Shown piece by piece: positions 17,759 through 26,926 of a stretch of DNA of 64,000 nucleotides. The position numbers and the translations under genes were made by a program. Source of the DNA: an uncultured Flavobacteriales bacterium (lineage in GTDB: Bacteria; Bacteroidota; Bacteroidia; Flavobacteriales_D; Sanyastnellaceae); the NCBI GenBank assembly GCA_938074325.1, contig CALJFZ010000021.1, positions 1 through 64,000 on the forward strand. The letters run 5' to 3'. The notes beneath the pieces were generated by a model. The model searched no databases. It had not been told where the DNA came from and saw only the letters and a list, made by a program, of their open reading frames with translations. The stretch's first letter is position 1, and each line of letters begins with the position of its first letter.

Positions 17759-18356
17759 CTGCACGTACCCTGTGATGGAGCGGTTTCTCACCGTTCAAGG
17801 GGAGGGCGCATACACCGGTGCAGCGGCTTGGTTCATCCGATTGGGAGGATGTGATGTGGGATGCGCTTGGTGCGATGTGAAGGAGAGTTGGGACGTTGAT
17901 GCCCATCCACGTGTGGAGGCCGGTGCTTTGGTGGATGAAGCGGTCGCATCCGGAGCGCCGATCTGTGTCATCACAGGGGGCGAGCCCGCTATGCACGACT
18001 TGGTCGCACTCACCGCTGGCCTGCAAGACGCAGGCATTCGCACGCACATCGAAACGTCAGGGACGCACCCATTGACAGGCGCATGGGATTGGGTCACCTT
18101 TTCGCCCAAGCGATTCAAAGCGCCTTTGGACGGTATTTACACCCGAACCGATGAGTTGAAAGTCATTGTGGTGAACCGGAAAGACCTGGAGTGGGGCCAA
18201 GCACATGCGGGCAAGATGTCCAAAGGGGTCCGACTTTATTTCCAACCAGAATGGGACCGAAGGGACCAAGTGCTCACTTACACAGTAGAGTACGTGCAAG
18301 CCCATCCAGAGTGGCGGATCAGTTTGCAGACCCACAAGTATTTGGGCTTGCCTTGA
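17742..18356 (+). CDS. queE: 7-carboxy-7-deazaguanine synthase
   Basis: QueE makes the 7-deazaguanine core on the way to queuosine using a radical-SAM ring contraction. From ATG 17742 the protein is 204 aa; the track's TTG 17733 only adds three residues. Substrate and cluster motifs are FLTVQGEGAYTG and Cys37-x3-Cys41-x2-Cys44 in GGCDVGCAWCDVK, with VITGGEPA as the SAM-binding GGE motif. It overlaps rimO, suggesting coupled translation of two tRNA/ribosome modification enzymes. queC, queD and queF are not in the window. Confidence 0.94.
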   Translation: MENWRDCTYPVMERFLTVQGEGAYTGAAAWFIRLGGCDVGCAWCDVKESWDVDAHPRVEAGALVDEAVASGAPICVITGGEPAMHDLVALTAGLQDAGIRTHIETSGTHPLTGAWDWVTFSPKRFKAPLDGIYTRTDELKVIVVNRKDLEWGQAHAGKMSKGVRLYFQPEWDRRDQVLTYTVEYVQAHPEWRISLQTHKYLGLP

Positions 18357-18362
18357 GGCGGG

Positions 18363-19421
18363 TCAGTTGACCAACCGCAATTTCAAAGTTGCTGACTTCG
18401 GCTGCGAACGACAGCACAGAATCATTCCTGCAGCCTTTTCCTTTTCGGTCAATCCGCTGATTCCATAGGGCTGGACTTCACCCTCTAAAACCTGCGCTTG
18501 ACAAGACAGACAAATGCCACCGCTGCAACTGCTCGGCACTTGGACATTCGCGGTTGTGGCCGCCTGGAGGATGCTTTGGCCTTCGCCGTGCATGGTGAAC
18601 GACTCGGAGCCGCTGTCCTGTTCGATTTCCAAGGTGCATTGCGGTCGTTCGGCCTTTTCCGCAACTGCGTGGGTAACCCGTGATTCGTGGCTCAAGGGGC
18701 GATTGGTGAAATGCTCCGTGTGCCGCTGCGCCATCGAAACATTCAATACATCAAGGCCGCGGTGTACCTCTTCCATCATGCCGTGCGGGGCGCAAATCAA
18801 GAAGGTGCTGTTCGCCAAATCCGGATGGGGCTTAAGCCATTGGACAATCCGCTGCCGGGTGATACGGCCGGCAATGGGATTGGCGTGGTTTTGCGATTCC
18901 GTGTACAGTTGGTACACCGAACAATTCGGGTGCTTTCGCAGAGTATCCAATTCCTTCTTGAACAATCGCCGGCGTTCGGATCGGGAGCTTTGGTACAAGG
19001 TGAATCGATGCCCAACTTCGCTTGAAAGCGCCCGGTGCATGCAGCTGATGATGGGCGACATTCCAACACCCCCGGCAAACGCAATGAAATGCTGGGGCTC
19101 ACGGTCCCATTCGGGTTTCCAAAGCACATTTCCGAAGTCCATCATGTCCAGGACGTCTCCGGGCTGTAGTTGGGTGTGAAAGAACCGGCTTGCTTCTCCG
19201 CCTCGCACATTCTTAACGATGAACTCCAGTCCTTCGCGGTCTTGGTGGGCGACGGAATAGGTGCGGCGCAATCGGTCTGCTGTGGGCAGTGAGAATGTCA
19301 CATATCCACCTGCAAGGTTCTGTTGCAATGCAGCATTTGGCTCCACGGGTTCGATGCGCACGCGGACGGCCTCAGGCCCTTCCCTCCGAATGCTTTGGAC
19401 TTCCCATTTTGCGCTCTGCAT
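18363..19421 (-). CDS. PaaE-like FAD/NAD(P)H oxidoreductase with C-terminal [2Fe-2S] domain
   Basis: This 352-aa protein has a ferredoxin-NADP reductase module followed by a plant-type ferredoxin. The FAD-binding RxYS motif is RRTYSVAH (about residue 54), and the NAD(P) domain has FAGGVGMSPIISC. The iron-sulfur cluster Cys are in SCSGGICLSCQAQ with a fourth at ILCC. This is the architecture of the PaaE reductase of the phenylacetyl-CoA oxygenase and of several electron-transfer proteins. No paaABCD genes are nearby, so its partner oxygenase or desaturase is unknown. It is convergent with queE at a distance of 6 bp. Confidence 0.85.
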   Translation of the reverse strand: MQSAKWEVQSIRREGPEAVRVRIEPVEPNAALQQNLAGGYVTFSLPTADRLRRTYSVAHQDREGLEFIVKNVRGGEASRFFHTQLQPGDVLDMMDFGNVLWKPEWDREPQHFIAFAGGVGMSPIISCMHRALSSEVGHRFTLYQSSRSERRRLFKKELDTLRKHPNCSVYQLYTESQNHANPIAGRITRQRIVQWLKPHPDLANSTFLICAPHGMMEEVHRGLDVLNVSMAQRHTEHFTNRPLSHESRVTHAVAEKAERPQCTLEIEQDSGSESFTMHGEGQSILQAATTANVQVPSSCSGGICLSCQAQVLEGEVQPYGISGLTEKEKAAGMILCCRSQPKSATLKLRLVN

Positions 19422-19513
19422 ACCCCTTCAATTTTCGAAAGGCCATAAAAGTTCGCAGAGAAGTGGAAAATCGCAAGCCGGCGTCCACGAAGGCGTTGGG
19501 ACTGGGCGTGGGC

Positions 19514-20047
19514 TTATTCGGAGCTCCGGTTCAAGCGCTGAAGCAAAGCGGCCAAACCGATCTTATCAATCGGTTCATAGCCAGGCGGAAGGTCAAAGTG
19601 CTTTCGGCTCCATGAACTGCGGTGCGCGGGACGCGATGCAACAAGGACCAAGGTGTATTGCACCGGGCCATCTGTAACGGCGACCTGCCCTGCTGAAGCA
19701 CCTTCGGCCCAAGGATAAGGCGGCATTCCCCAAGGAAGCGCCTCTGCAACCACAGGCGCGCATCGCTCTTCCAATTCAACGGCGTTCCCAAGGAAGTGAA
19801 ACAGGATGTGGTAGCGGTCAGCGCCGTGCCGGCCCATCCAAATCCGTTCAAAGCTGGTTCCTTGCTCGAGGATTCGCCAATGCACGCCATCCGTTTCGTA
19901 TTGGACAGATTGCGGGATGTAATCCCAATCGCCTGCTTTGACATCCTCCGCCTCTACGGTGAATTCGGCCGTTCCGCTCCATTCGCTCTGTCCAAGCGCC
20001 AGGGTGTTGGCTGCGGCTACGGCAAGGATGAAGAACAGGTGTTTCAT
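19514..20047 (-). CDS. Exported protein of unknown function
   Basis: A 177-aa protein with an N-terminal signal peptide (MKHLFFILAVAAANTLALGQ). The mature part is mixed alpha/beta with few Cys, and I recognise no domain. Its ATG overlaps the stop codon of the upstream E1 gene by one base, so it is probably the second gene of that transcript. A link to oxoacid metabolism cannot be inferred, as an exported protein would not act with E1. Confidence 0.75.
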   Translation of the reverse strand: MKHLFFILAVAAANTLALGQSEWSGTAEFTVEAEDVKAGDWDYIPQSVQYETDGVHWRILEQGTSFERIWMGRHGADRYHILFHFLGNAVELEERCAPVVAEALPWGMPPYPWAEGASAGQVAVTDGPVQYTLVLVASRPAHRSSWSRKHFDLPPGYEPIDKIGLAALLQRLNRSSE

Positions 20048-22113
20048 TAAAAGAGGAGGGTGGTCATGAGTGTTTCGCGCACCTTTTCCTCATTCACCAG
20101 CACAAAGCGTTCCAGTTTTTCGTTCAGTGGGATGGCGGGAGTTTCCATGGAGCCCACCACGTTCACAGGGGCGTCCAGGTGAGCGAAAAGTTCTGAGCCA
20201 ATGCGTCCGGCCAATGCTTGGGCGAATCCATTCGATACGGGCTCCTCCGTGACGATGAGGGCGCGGTGTGTTTCCTCGATCCGCTCCTGAATGAGGTCAA
20301 AGTCAACCGGACTGATGGTGCGCAGATCCAAAATCTCCACGCGGTCTTCGAGCCCTGCAGTCGCGGCCTCCGACCAGTACACGCCGCGTCCATAGGTGAT
20401 GATGGTGCAGGTGCTTTCGCCTTGAGCGCGCACTTGACGCACCATGCGCCCTTTGCCGATGGGGACGCGGTAATCCGCGTCGGGTTCAATGACCTTGGCG
20501 GCTTCGGTTCCGGGGATTTTTGACCAATACAGCCCTTTGTGTTCGAGGACGACCACTGGATTGGGGTCGTAGAAAGCGCTTTTGAGCAAGCCCTTCAAGT
20601 CCGCGCCGTTGGATGGGTAAACCACCTTGATACCCCGGATGTTGGCCAATACCGATTCGATGCTGGAGCTGTGGTACGGGCCGCCCGATCCGTATGCGCC
20701 GATGGGTACGCGAATCAGGCTGTGGATGGGCCATTGTCCATTGGAAAGGAAGTAGCTGCGGCTCAACTCGGTGAATAGTTGGTTCAATCCGGGCCAGAGG
20801 TAATCGGCGAATTGCACCTCGACAATGGGGCGGAGGCCTGCGGCGGACATGCCGGCCGTGGAGCCGATGATGAAGGCCTCCTGAATGGGTGTGTTGAATA
20901 CCCTTTGGTCGCCAAATTTTTGAGCAAGCGTCGCTGCTTCGCGGAAGACTCCGCCCAAGCGTCCTCCGACGTCTTGACCGTACAGCAAAGCTTCGGGATG
21001 GTCGGCTAAGATTTCCTGCATGGCGTGCAATGCGCAGTCCACCATTAAGGTAGGCTCATCGTCCGTACCCACGCGTTTGCCGGATTCTGCGGTAATCTTC
21101 GTCGGAGCCATGGCATGCTGCGCAAGCAACAGAGGGTCTGGCTCATCGTGCGTTTGGGCGCTTTCAAACGCCGCGGCGACGTCAGTGGCCGCTTCCGCTT
21201 GCAGTTCATCCAGCGCCGCTCCTTCGATGCCCAAACTTTCGAGGCGTTTCCGCAAGGCGAGCAACGGATCGCGTTTGGCATGCTCCTCGAGGTCGTCTCG
21301 GTACCATTCTTTGCGAACGCCGCTTGTGTGGTGTCCGAGGAGGGGAACATGGGCGTGCACCAAGACCGGTTTTCGTTCGGTTCGGACGTGGTTGAAGGCT
21401 TCGATCATGGCCAACATGCTCGCCTCCGCGTCGGAGCCGTCGACCTCGATTGCCTTGATTTGGGGGAAGGCCTTGACCAATGTCGACGCGTCATTGGATC
21501 GGATTTCTGAGGCGTGAGCTGAAATGTCCCACTCGTTGTCTTGCACCAACCAAACAATGGGCAATTCGCGCAAATCAGTCATGTGCAAGGCTTCGCTTAC
21601 TTCGCCTTCCGTAATCGCCGCATCACCGATGGAGCAAACGACAACTGCAGGTGCTCCTCCGCGCTCTTGGGGCAGTCCTTGTTGTTCGCGGTATTGGAGC
21701 CCCAGTGCGACTCCGGCGGCGGGAATGGCTTGCATGCCCGTGGCACTGCTCTGGTGAGGAATGCGCGGAAGCCCTTCACGATTCAACGAAGGGTGGCTGT
21801 AGTACGTTCGCCCACCGCTGAAGGGGTCGTCGCCTTTGGCCAAAAGCTGCAACATCAATTCCTCCGGTTGCATGCCCATGCTCATGAGCAAGCAATCGTC
21901 CCGGTAATACGCGCTGAGAAAATCTTGCGGTTCAAGCAGGCGACCCGTGGCCCACTGGATGGCTTCGTGACCGCGAGAACAGGCGTGCACGTATTTGGAC
22001 GTCAGGCGCGCATTGGCTTCGTACAAATCACTCATTGCCCGGGCCGTGCTCATCGTTTTAAATGCTTCAAGCAGAGCCTTTACGCCGGTTTCGAGGGGAG
22101 AAGTGTCCTTCAT
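20047..22113 (-). CDS. Fused alpha-beta E1 component of a 2-oxoacid (branched-chain type) dehydrogenase
   Basis: This 688-aa protein joins the E1-alpha (about residues 1-330) and E1-beta (about 355-688) subunits found as separate proteins in many bacteria. The thiamine diphosphate site is GDAAITEGEVSEA at 163 with the downstream Asn in VQDNEW, and the alpha half starts YEANARLTSKYVHACSRGHE. The beta half has YGQDVGGRLGGVFREA and the conserved RVFNTPIQEAFIIGSTAGM. Such fusions are common in Bacteroidota and act with E2/E3 to oxidise branched-chain 2-oxoacids to acyl-CoA for lipid synthesis; substrate choice is inferred. It is divergent from the dapF fusion, 53 bp apart. Confidence 0.92.
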   Translation of the reverse strand: MKDTSPLETGVKALLEAFKTMSTARAMSDLYEANARLTSKYVHACSRGHEAIQWATGRLLEPQDFLSAYYRDDCLLMSMGMQPEELMLQLLAKGDDPFSGGRTYYSHPSLNREGLPRIPHQSSATGMQAIPAAGVALGLQYREQQGLPQERGGAPAVVVCSIGDAAITEGEVSEALHMTDLRELPIVWLVQDNEWDISAHASEIRSNDASTLVKAFPQIKAIEVDGSDAEASMLAMIEAFNHVRTERKPVLVHAHVPLLGHHTSGVRKEWYRDDLEEHAKRDPLLALRKRLESLGIEGAALDELQAEAATDVAAAFESAQTHDEPDPLLLAQHAMAPTKITAESGKRVGTDDEPTLMVDCALHAMQEILADHPEALLYGQDVGGRLGGVFREAATLAQKFGDQRVFNTPIQEAFIIGSTAGMSAAGLRPIVEVQFADYLWPGLNQLFTELSRSYFLSNGQWPIHSLIRVPIGAYGSGGPYHSSSIESVLANIRGIKVVYPSNGADLKGLLKSAFYDPNPVVVLEHKGLYWSKIPGTEAAKVIEPDADYRVPIGKGRMVRQVRAQGESTCTIITYGRGVYWSEAATAGLEDRVEILDLRTISPVDFDLIQERIEETHRALIVTEEPVSNGFAQALAGRIGSELFAHLDAPVNVVGSMETPAIPLNEKLERFVLVNEEKVRETLMTTLLF

Positions 22114-22128
22114 TTTTCGTTGATACGG

Positions 22129-22136
22129 TAAAGATA
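22129..22136 (-). promoter_or_regulatory. -7-like element for the E1 gene
   Basis: On the minus strand TATCTTTA stands 15 bp before the E1 ATG. The same octamer precedes tRNA-Ala and thrS in this window. No clear TTG element was found upstream, so the call rests on the -7 match only. Confidence 0.4.
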
Positions 22137-22166
22137 GCGCAGGCAGGATGGGTTACCTTCGTTGCG

Positions 22167-24191
22167 ATGCACAACACGGCTTGGAAATGGGAAGGGACGG
22201 GGAATGAGTTCATCCTGATGGACCGGCGAAATTGGGCTGAGTTGCCCGATGCCGCCATCATTGCATCAATGTGCGATCCGGCCAGTGGAGCAGGTGCGGA
22301 CGGCGTAATTTTCTTTCGACCTCTGAATGAAGAGGAGCCTACATACCCATGCTATGCTTGGGAAATGGACTACCTGAATGCTGACGGTTCGCGGTCCTTT
22401 TGTGGCAACGGCAGTCGAGCCCTTTTTGCCTTCCTGCGTGAAAAAGGCTGGATGCCTCCGGCGGGCGGTACGCTGCGCGCATGTGACGGTTCCCACGCCG
22501 TAGCCTGGGACGATGTGGCAGCCCTTCCGGGTGTCGCCCTCCGACCTGTGCAGCCTCCGGTGCCTACTGCTGACGGCGCCACATTTGTGGATACGGGGTC
22601 TCCGCATCATTTGATTTTCGCAGTGGATGTGGATGCCGTGGATGTTCAATCCCGCGGGAGCGAGGTGCGCTATAGCCCGGCCTACGCTCCCGAAGGCACG
22701 AATGTGGATTTTGTTGAGGTGGTCAATGCCGAGTGCCTGAAGATGCGTACGTATGAACGCGGCGTGGAAGGAGAAACGCGAGCCTGTGGTACGGGTGCGG
22801 TGGCCGCGGCCATTGCAGACCATGCGGCACGGGGCGGAGCCCTGCGAAGAGAAGTGATCATGCCGGGAGGGGTCTTGCGGGTCGAGATGAATCCGCCAAG
22901 CGAAGAGGAGGGCGTCTACAATGGCGTTTGGCTGTTCGGAGCGGCAAGTCAGCTGTTTCAAGCGGCTTGGGATGGGGTGAAATGGACGGCGCTGTTAGTG
23001 GCGCTTTTCTTTGCAACCACTGCCACGGCCACTGGCGACGGCCAATCAAATTGGACGGATGAGGTGCAAATTTCCATTCTGACGGGTTCACCCGGTTCGG
23101 ATCTCTACAGCGCTTGGGGCCACACGGCCATTCGGGTTTATGATCCCGGGCAGACGCCCCCATCGGATTGGACGTACAACTACGGCACGTTTGAATTTGG
23201 CGAAGGGTTTTACCTCCGATTTATGCGCGGGGAGCTGAACTACCGCTTGGCCAAAGCTCCCTTCTCCTCCTTCCAACGGGAATACATGCACTACGAACGG
23301 GCCATCTTAGAGCAGCCTTTAGCGCTTGAACCTTCCGACGCACGGGCTGTGGTGGAGTTTTTGGAATGGAATTACCGGCCTGAAAATCGGGTCTATGCCT
23401 ACAAGTTTTTTGAAGACAATTGCTCCTCCCGGGTCTTGACAGTGCTGGACCAAGTGTTCGGAGAGCGATGGGATCCGGGGTGTGCAGCGGATGCGGCTAT
23501 GGGAGTCACCTACCGGGAGGCGTTGCGGCCGTACATGCACGGAGACCGATGGATTGAAGCGGGGATTGATTTTATTCTCGGCCCACGTGCCGATCGGCTG
23601 ATGCCACCCTGCGGCTCGAGCTTTCTACCCGACGGGTTGATGCAGCAACTGCAGTTGGGAAGGCTGGACGGTGTGCACATTGCCGAGACGCCGGAGGAGT
23701 TGCTTCCTCCCCAGCGTGGTTGGTTCCGCACCGTGTCGTTGTCCCTGTGGACCCGCCCGAACCTCTGGCTGGGCTTGTTGACGCTGTTGACCACGCTAGC
23801 GGCCATTCGTCGCTTGATGCACCACCGTTTGGGCGCTCGGGTTCCACGATGGGAAGAACGGATGGGCAAGGTATGTTTGGCTATCGCCGGTCTACTGGGG
23901 ACCTTGCTCCTTGCCATGTGGACCCTCACCGATCACCGGGATACATGGGCCAACTTGAACCTGCTGTGGGCTTCGCCATTGATTGCCTTGTTGCCATTGT
24001 TGAAAGGGCAAGCGAGAGAATGGTTGCGATGGGCGTTGTCGGTGGTGGTTGTGGGCTTCTTGTTGCTCAGTAATTTTGCAACCCAGCACATTCCCTTCAC
24101 GTCCATGTTGATGGGGTGGGCTGTTTGGCTTTGCCTCGATCCCTGGATCTTTCCGTGGAAGACGGGTACGGGCCCATTGAATGCACGATGA
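22167..24191 (+). CDS. dapF: In-frame fusion of diaminopimelate epimerase (DapF) with a DUF4105/Lnb-type membrane protein
   Basis: One 674-aa reading frame from ATG 22167. Residues 1-270 are a complete DapF, which converts LL- to meso-diaminopimelate. Both catalytic Cys are present, Cys79 in SFCGNGSR and Cys207 in RACGTGAVA, and the domain ends at the usual length. With no stop codon it runs into VKWTALLVALFFATTATA, a signal-peptide or membrane segment starting at GTG 22977. A DUF4105 domain follows (SAWGHTAIRV, FFEDNCSSR), then about four to five helices. DUF4105 corresponds to the Bacteroides lipoprotein N-acyltransferase Lnb, as I recall the literature. Either a real membrane-tethered fusion is made, or Lnb also starts internally at the GTG, or a stop codon is missing from the assembly. 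The following lipoprotein gene overlaps by ATGA. Confidence 0.88.
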   Translation: MHNTAWKWEGTGNEFILMDRRNWAELPDAAIIASMCDPASGAGADGVIFFRPLNEEEPTYPCYAWEMDYLNADGSRSFCGNGSRALFAFLREKGWMPPAGGTLRACDGSHAVAWDDVAALPGVALRPVQPPVPTADGATFVDTGSPHHLIFAVDVDAVDVQSRGSEVRYSPAYAPEGTNVDFVEVVNAECLKMRTYERGVEGETRACGTGAVAAAIADHAARGGALRREVIMPGGVLRVEMNPPSEEEGVYNGVWLFGAASQLFQAAWDGVKWTALLVALFFATTATATGDGQSNWTDEVQISILTGSPGSDLYSAWGHTAIRVYDPGQTPPSDWTYNYGTFEFGEGFYLRFMRGELNYRLAKAPFSSFQREYMHYERAILEQPLALEPSDARAVVEFLEWNYRPENRVYAYKFFEDNCSSRVLTVLDQVFGERWDPGCAADAAMGVTYREALRPYMHGDRWIEAGIDFILGPRADRLMPPCGSSFLPDGLMQQLQLGRLDGVHIAETPEELLPPQRGWFRTVSLSLWTRPNLWLGLLTLLTTLAAIRRLMHHRLGARVPRWEERMGKVCLAIAGLLGTLLLAMWTLTDHRDTWANLNLLWASPLIALLPLLKGQAREWLRWALSVVVVGFLLLSNFATQHIPFTSMLMGWAVWLCLDPWIFPWKTGTGPLNAR

Positions 24192-25732
24192 AACGACTTT
24201 CATTCACATACCCGCTCGCCCTCTGGGCTGTCGTTGGTTTCCTGGCCCTGTTGACAGGCTGCCAACGCGAACCTACTACGTGGACCGTGGATGTCGCCCT
24301 GCCATTGATCGACGACGGCTGGAGCTGGACGGACGCCATAGAGGGACTTTCCGAGGATTCTGCCCTCCAAGTTGAGCAAGGCACTCCGGCCATATTGCGT
24401 TACCAAGGGGCAGTGGCTAATTGGGAAATTGCGTCGTTGACTGAGCTTCCTGATACCATCGTGGCGCAAGAGTTGACTCCTGAATTCAACGGCGGTCCCT
24501 TTCCCGTGCCGCCGGGTGCTGTGCTCCTCGATACAGAAGAAGACATCGTGTTTGCAGGCATCGATCAGCAATTCTCCGGCATTGTCCTCTCGGCCGGCCG
24601 CATCGAATATTTCGTCGAAAGCTCGACGAACGGTTATGTGGACCTGCAATATGACTTTCCAAGCGTCACCATCGACGGCGTACCCGTGGAGTTGAAGGTG
24701 GTGTTGCCGCCAAGCGACGGTGTGGCCTTTCAAAGCGAGCAGGGCACCATCGATTTGGCCGGAGCTGTCATTGATTTGACTGGTGTCTCTGGGAACGAAA
24801 TCAACCGCATCGCAAGCCATTTGGTCATCGGCACCCCCAGCGATATCAGCGACACGGCGCAAGTCTATGGTACGGACAGCATTCGCGTCCAAATGCACTT
24901 TCAAGGCATGTTGGTGGAACAGGTTGCTGGTTACTTTGGTCAGGAGACCGTGGCGTTTGATGCCGAGCAACAGGTGTTCCATCCCAATGATTTTCCGAGT
25001 GGGTTTCTGCAGATCGAACCCACGCGGGCCGTGCTGCAATTCCGCAACACCATCGCAGCCGACTTGCGGTTGCAATTGGATGCACTGAGCGTGGATGGAA
25101 TGGCCGTGGGGCATCCGGCATTGGGTGTGCCGCAGTTGATTGCCCGCGCCGACTGGTCAGGGGATGAAGTGGAGCCGACGGTATGGGAGATGGACCTGCT
25201 CCAGACCGGACCGTCTATTTTCGAAATGCTTGGGTATTTGCCGCAATTTGTTTCCGTTGACGGGGAAGCCCGGTTGAACCCGCTCGGCGATGTATCAGGC
25301 GGTCAGGATTTCTTTGATACGCGCCAACCCCCTCAGCTCTACCTTGACTTAGAGTGGCCGCTTGAGGGCGCCATCGAAGACCTGCGTGTGGTGCGTTCAT
25401 TGGAATGGGGCGGAGAGGAATTGAAAGGCTTCGAAGGCGAGCTGATTATGCGCGTGACCAATGGATTCCCGGTGCAATGGAGCCTCCAAGGAACCTGGGC
25501 CTATGCCGACGCTTCCCTCGAACCCGAAGTATTTACCTTGGGTTTGGACGCGTTCCCCGGGAGTGAGACGGCAGAAATCCGCATTCCCATAAATGAAGCT
25601 CGGCTGGCGTCTCCGGCTGTGCTGTCGATTGAAGCGGCCATGAAGTCCGATGGACCAGTCCAATTCACCGGCGTAGAGCGAACGCGGTTGCAAGTTGCGG
25701 TGGAAGGAACCTACAACGTCGAGGTGCAATGA
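24188..25732 (+). CDS. Lipoprotein of unknown function
   Basis: I start at ATG 24188 (MKRLSFTYPLALWAVVGFLA), giving 514 aa. It overlaps the previous stop as ATGA, whereas the track's start lies inside the upstream gene. The signal ends in LLTGCQ, a lipobox, so the protein is a lipoprotein. The rest is beta-rich, with repeated short hydrophobic strands (WTVDVALPLIDDGW, YVDLQYDFPSVTIDG), like long Bacteroidota envelope lipoproteins of unknown role. Its position directly after an Lnb-type acyltransferase and before an outer-membrane barrel suggests an envelope function. Confidence 0.82.
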   Translation: MKRLSFTYPLALWAVVGFLALLTGCQREPTTWTVDVALPLIDDGWSWTDAIEGLSEDSALQVEQGTPAILRYQGAVANWEIASLTELPDTIVAQELTPEFNGGPFPVPPGAVLLDTEEDIVFAGIDQQFSGIVLSAGRIEYFVESSTNGYVDLQYDFPSVTIDGVPVELKVVLPPSDGVAFQSEQGTIDLAGAVIDLTGVSGNEINRIASHLVIGTPSDISDTAQVYGTDSIRVQMHFQGMLVEQVAGYFGQETVAFDAEQQVFHPNDFPSGFLQIEPTRAVLQFRNTIAADLRLQLDALSVDGMAVGHPALGVPQLIARADWSGDEVEPTVWEMDLLQTGPSIFEMLGYLPQFVSVDGEARLNPLGDVSGGQDFFDTRQPPQLYLDLEWPLEGAIEDLRVVRSLEWGGEELKGFEGELIMRVTNGFPVQWSLQGTWAYADASLEPEVFTLGLDAFPGSETAEIRIPINEARLASPAVLSIEAAMKSDGPVQFTGVERTRLQVAVEGTYNVEVQ

Positions 25733-26883
25733 GGTGGGGAATGTTCATAGCGGTGATGTGCTGGATGCACGGGCTAACCGCCCAACTCGACTCATTGGTC
25801 TGGGATGCTGCTGTTTGGGGGCAACACCGTTCCAATGCCTTGGACCACGAACTGGGTCGGCTATTGGTGCGAGGAGGAACCATTGACCGGTCTTTGGTCG
25901 ATGCGGCTCGTTCCGCCCAAGGCAATGAAATGGGAGCATTTGGTTTCTCCTCCGGCGCAGTGGTTAATTGGCAGAGTCTCGAAACCTGGAAGGAAACAGA
26001 GGCGCACCTGTGTGGGTCGTTTGGGCTGAGGAGCTTGGGGGATGTGCGTTGGACCCCGGAATTGTTTGACCTCGTTTTTACGGGGAATGCGGGGCATTTG
26101 GGGCGATGGGACGTACTGGACGGTTCACGTTTTCGAACGTCCACTTGGGCCCATGCGGCCATCGGACTGGTCGGGAAAAACCAAAGCAGGCTCGAGTTGG
26201 GTTTGGTTCACCGGCTGAATTCGATCGATGCACGCATTCAGAATGGCCACTTTTTCGTGAACGAAGGGGTGGATTCCCTCGCGGGATTTTTGCGCGGATA
26301 CGCCGGCTGGGCAGAGCGAGGTGAATGGGGAATGCTCGTCAATGCGGAATGGCATTTTTTGAGGGAGGAAGCGCCATTTGCTTTTCACTTACGGGTGCAG
26401 AATTTGGGATTCGTGATCGGACCGGAATGGACGCAATTGTCCGTCGACACCCTGATTGAAACAACAGGCCTGACGCTTGCTGGTCCGGGTTTGTCGGTCG
26501 AGGCAATCAGCGAATCAGATGGCGTTGAAGACCTGTTGACGGTGGTCTCCCAGCCTTACCGAGTGCGCTGGATGCCGGCTCGCCTGGATGCGTCGTTTGA
26601 ATACCCGCTTGGGCCGCGTTCGGGTTGGGACATTCAAGCCCAGGTCGGCGACTGGATGCCGGTGCCAAGGGCGATGACCGGTTACCGCCGTGCGATTGGA
26701 AAGCAATGGCAAGCGGGCGTCCAGTTGGTCGCTGGCGGATGGGGGCGGCTCCGGCCTGCTGCGTGGGCTCGGTGGAGAAAGCCTGGAGAACACGCATGGA
26801 TGCTGTACATCGAAGATCCATTCGGCTGGGGGTCAAAGGCCGCTTACGGACGGGGAATTACCCTCCGTTATCAAAACTTATAA
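25729..26883 (+). CDS. Probable outer-membrane beta-barrel protein (DUF5723-like)
   Basis: A 384-aa exported protein whose ATG overlaps the preceding stop (ATGA). After a short signal (MFIAVMCWMHGLTAQ) come alternating amphipathic strands rich in Trp, Gly and aromatic residues, ending in an aromatic-rich terminal strand (GRGITLRYQNL), typical of outer-membrane barrels. The LVFTGNAGHLGRWDVLDG segment recalls DUF5723, but I cannot confirm family membership. It is the last gene of the dapF-lnb operon. Confidence 0.7.
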   Translation: MRWGMFIAVMCWMHGLTAQLDSLVWDAAVWGQHRSNALDHELGRLLVRGGTIDRSLVDAARSAQGNEMGAFGFSSGAVVNWQSLETWKETEAHLCGSFGLRSLGDVRWTPELFDLVFTGNAGHLGRWDVLDGSRFRTSTWAHAAIGLVGKNQSRLELGLVHRLNSIDARIQNGHFFVNEGVDSLAGFLRGYAGWAERGEWGMLVNAEWHFLREEAPFAFHLRVQNLGFVIGPEWTQLSVDTLIETTGLTLAGPGLSVEAISESDGVEDLLTVVSQPYRVRWMPARLDASFEYPLGPRSGWDIQAQVGDWMPVPRAMTGYRRAIGKQWQAGVQLVAGGWGRLRPAAWARWRKPGEHAWMLYIEDPFGWGSKAAYGRGITLRYQNL

Positions 26884-26926
26884 TCCAGGACAGCACCGAT
26901 TGACGAGAACAAACGACCTTTAGTGC

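Noticed and set aside
24200-25114. 304-aa ORF on the minus strand
   Set aside because: Antisense shadow of the lipoprotein gene 24188-25732, with no coherent signal peptide or domain.
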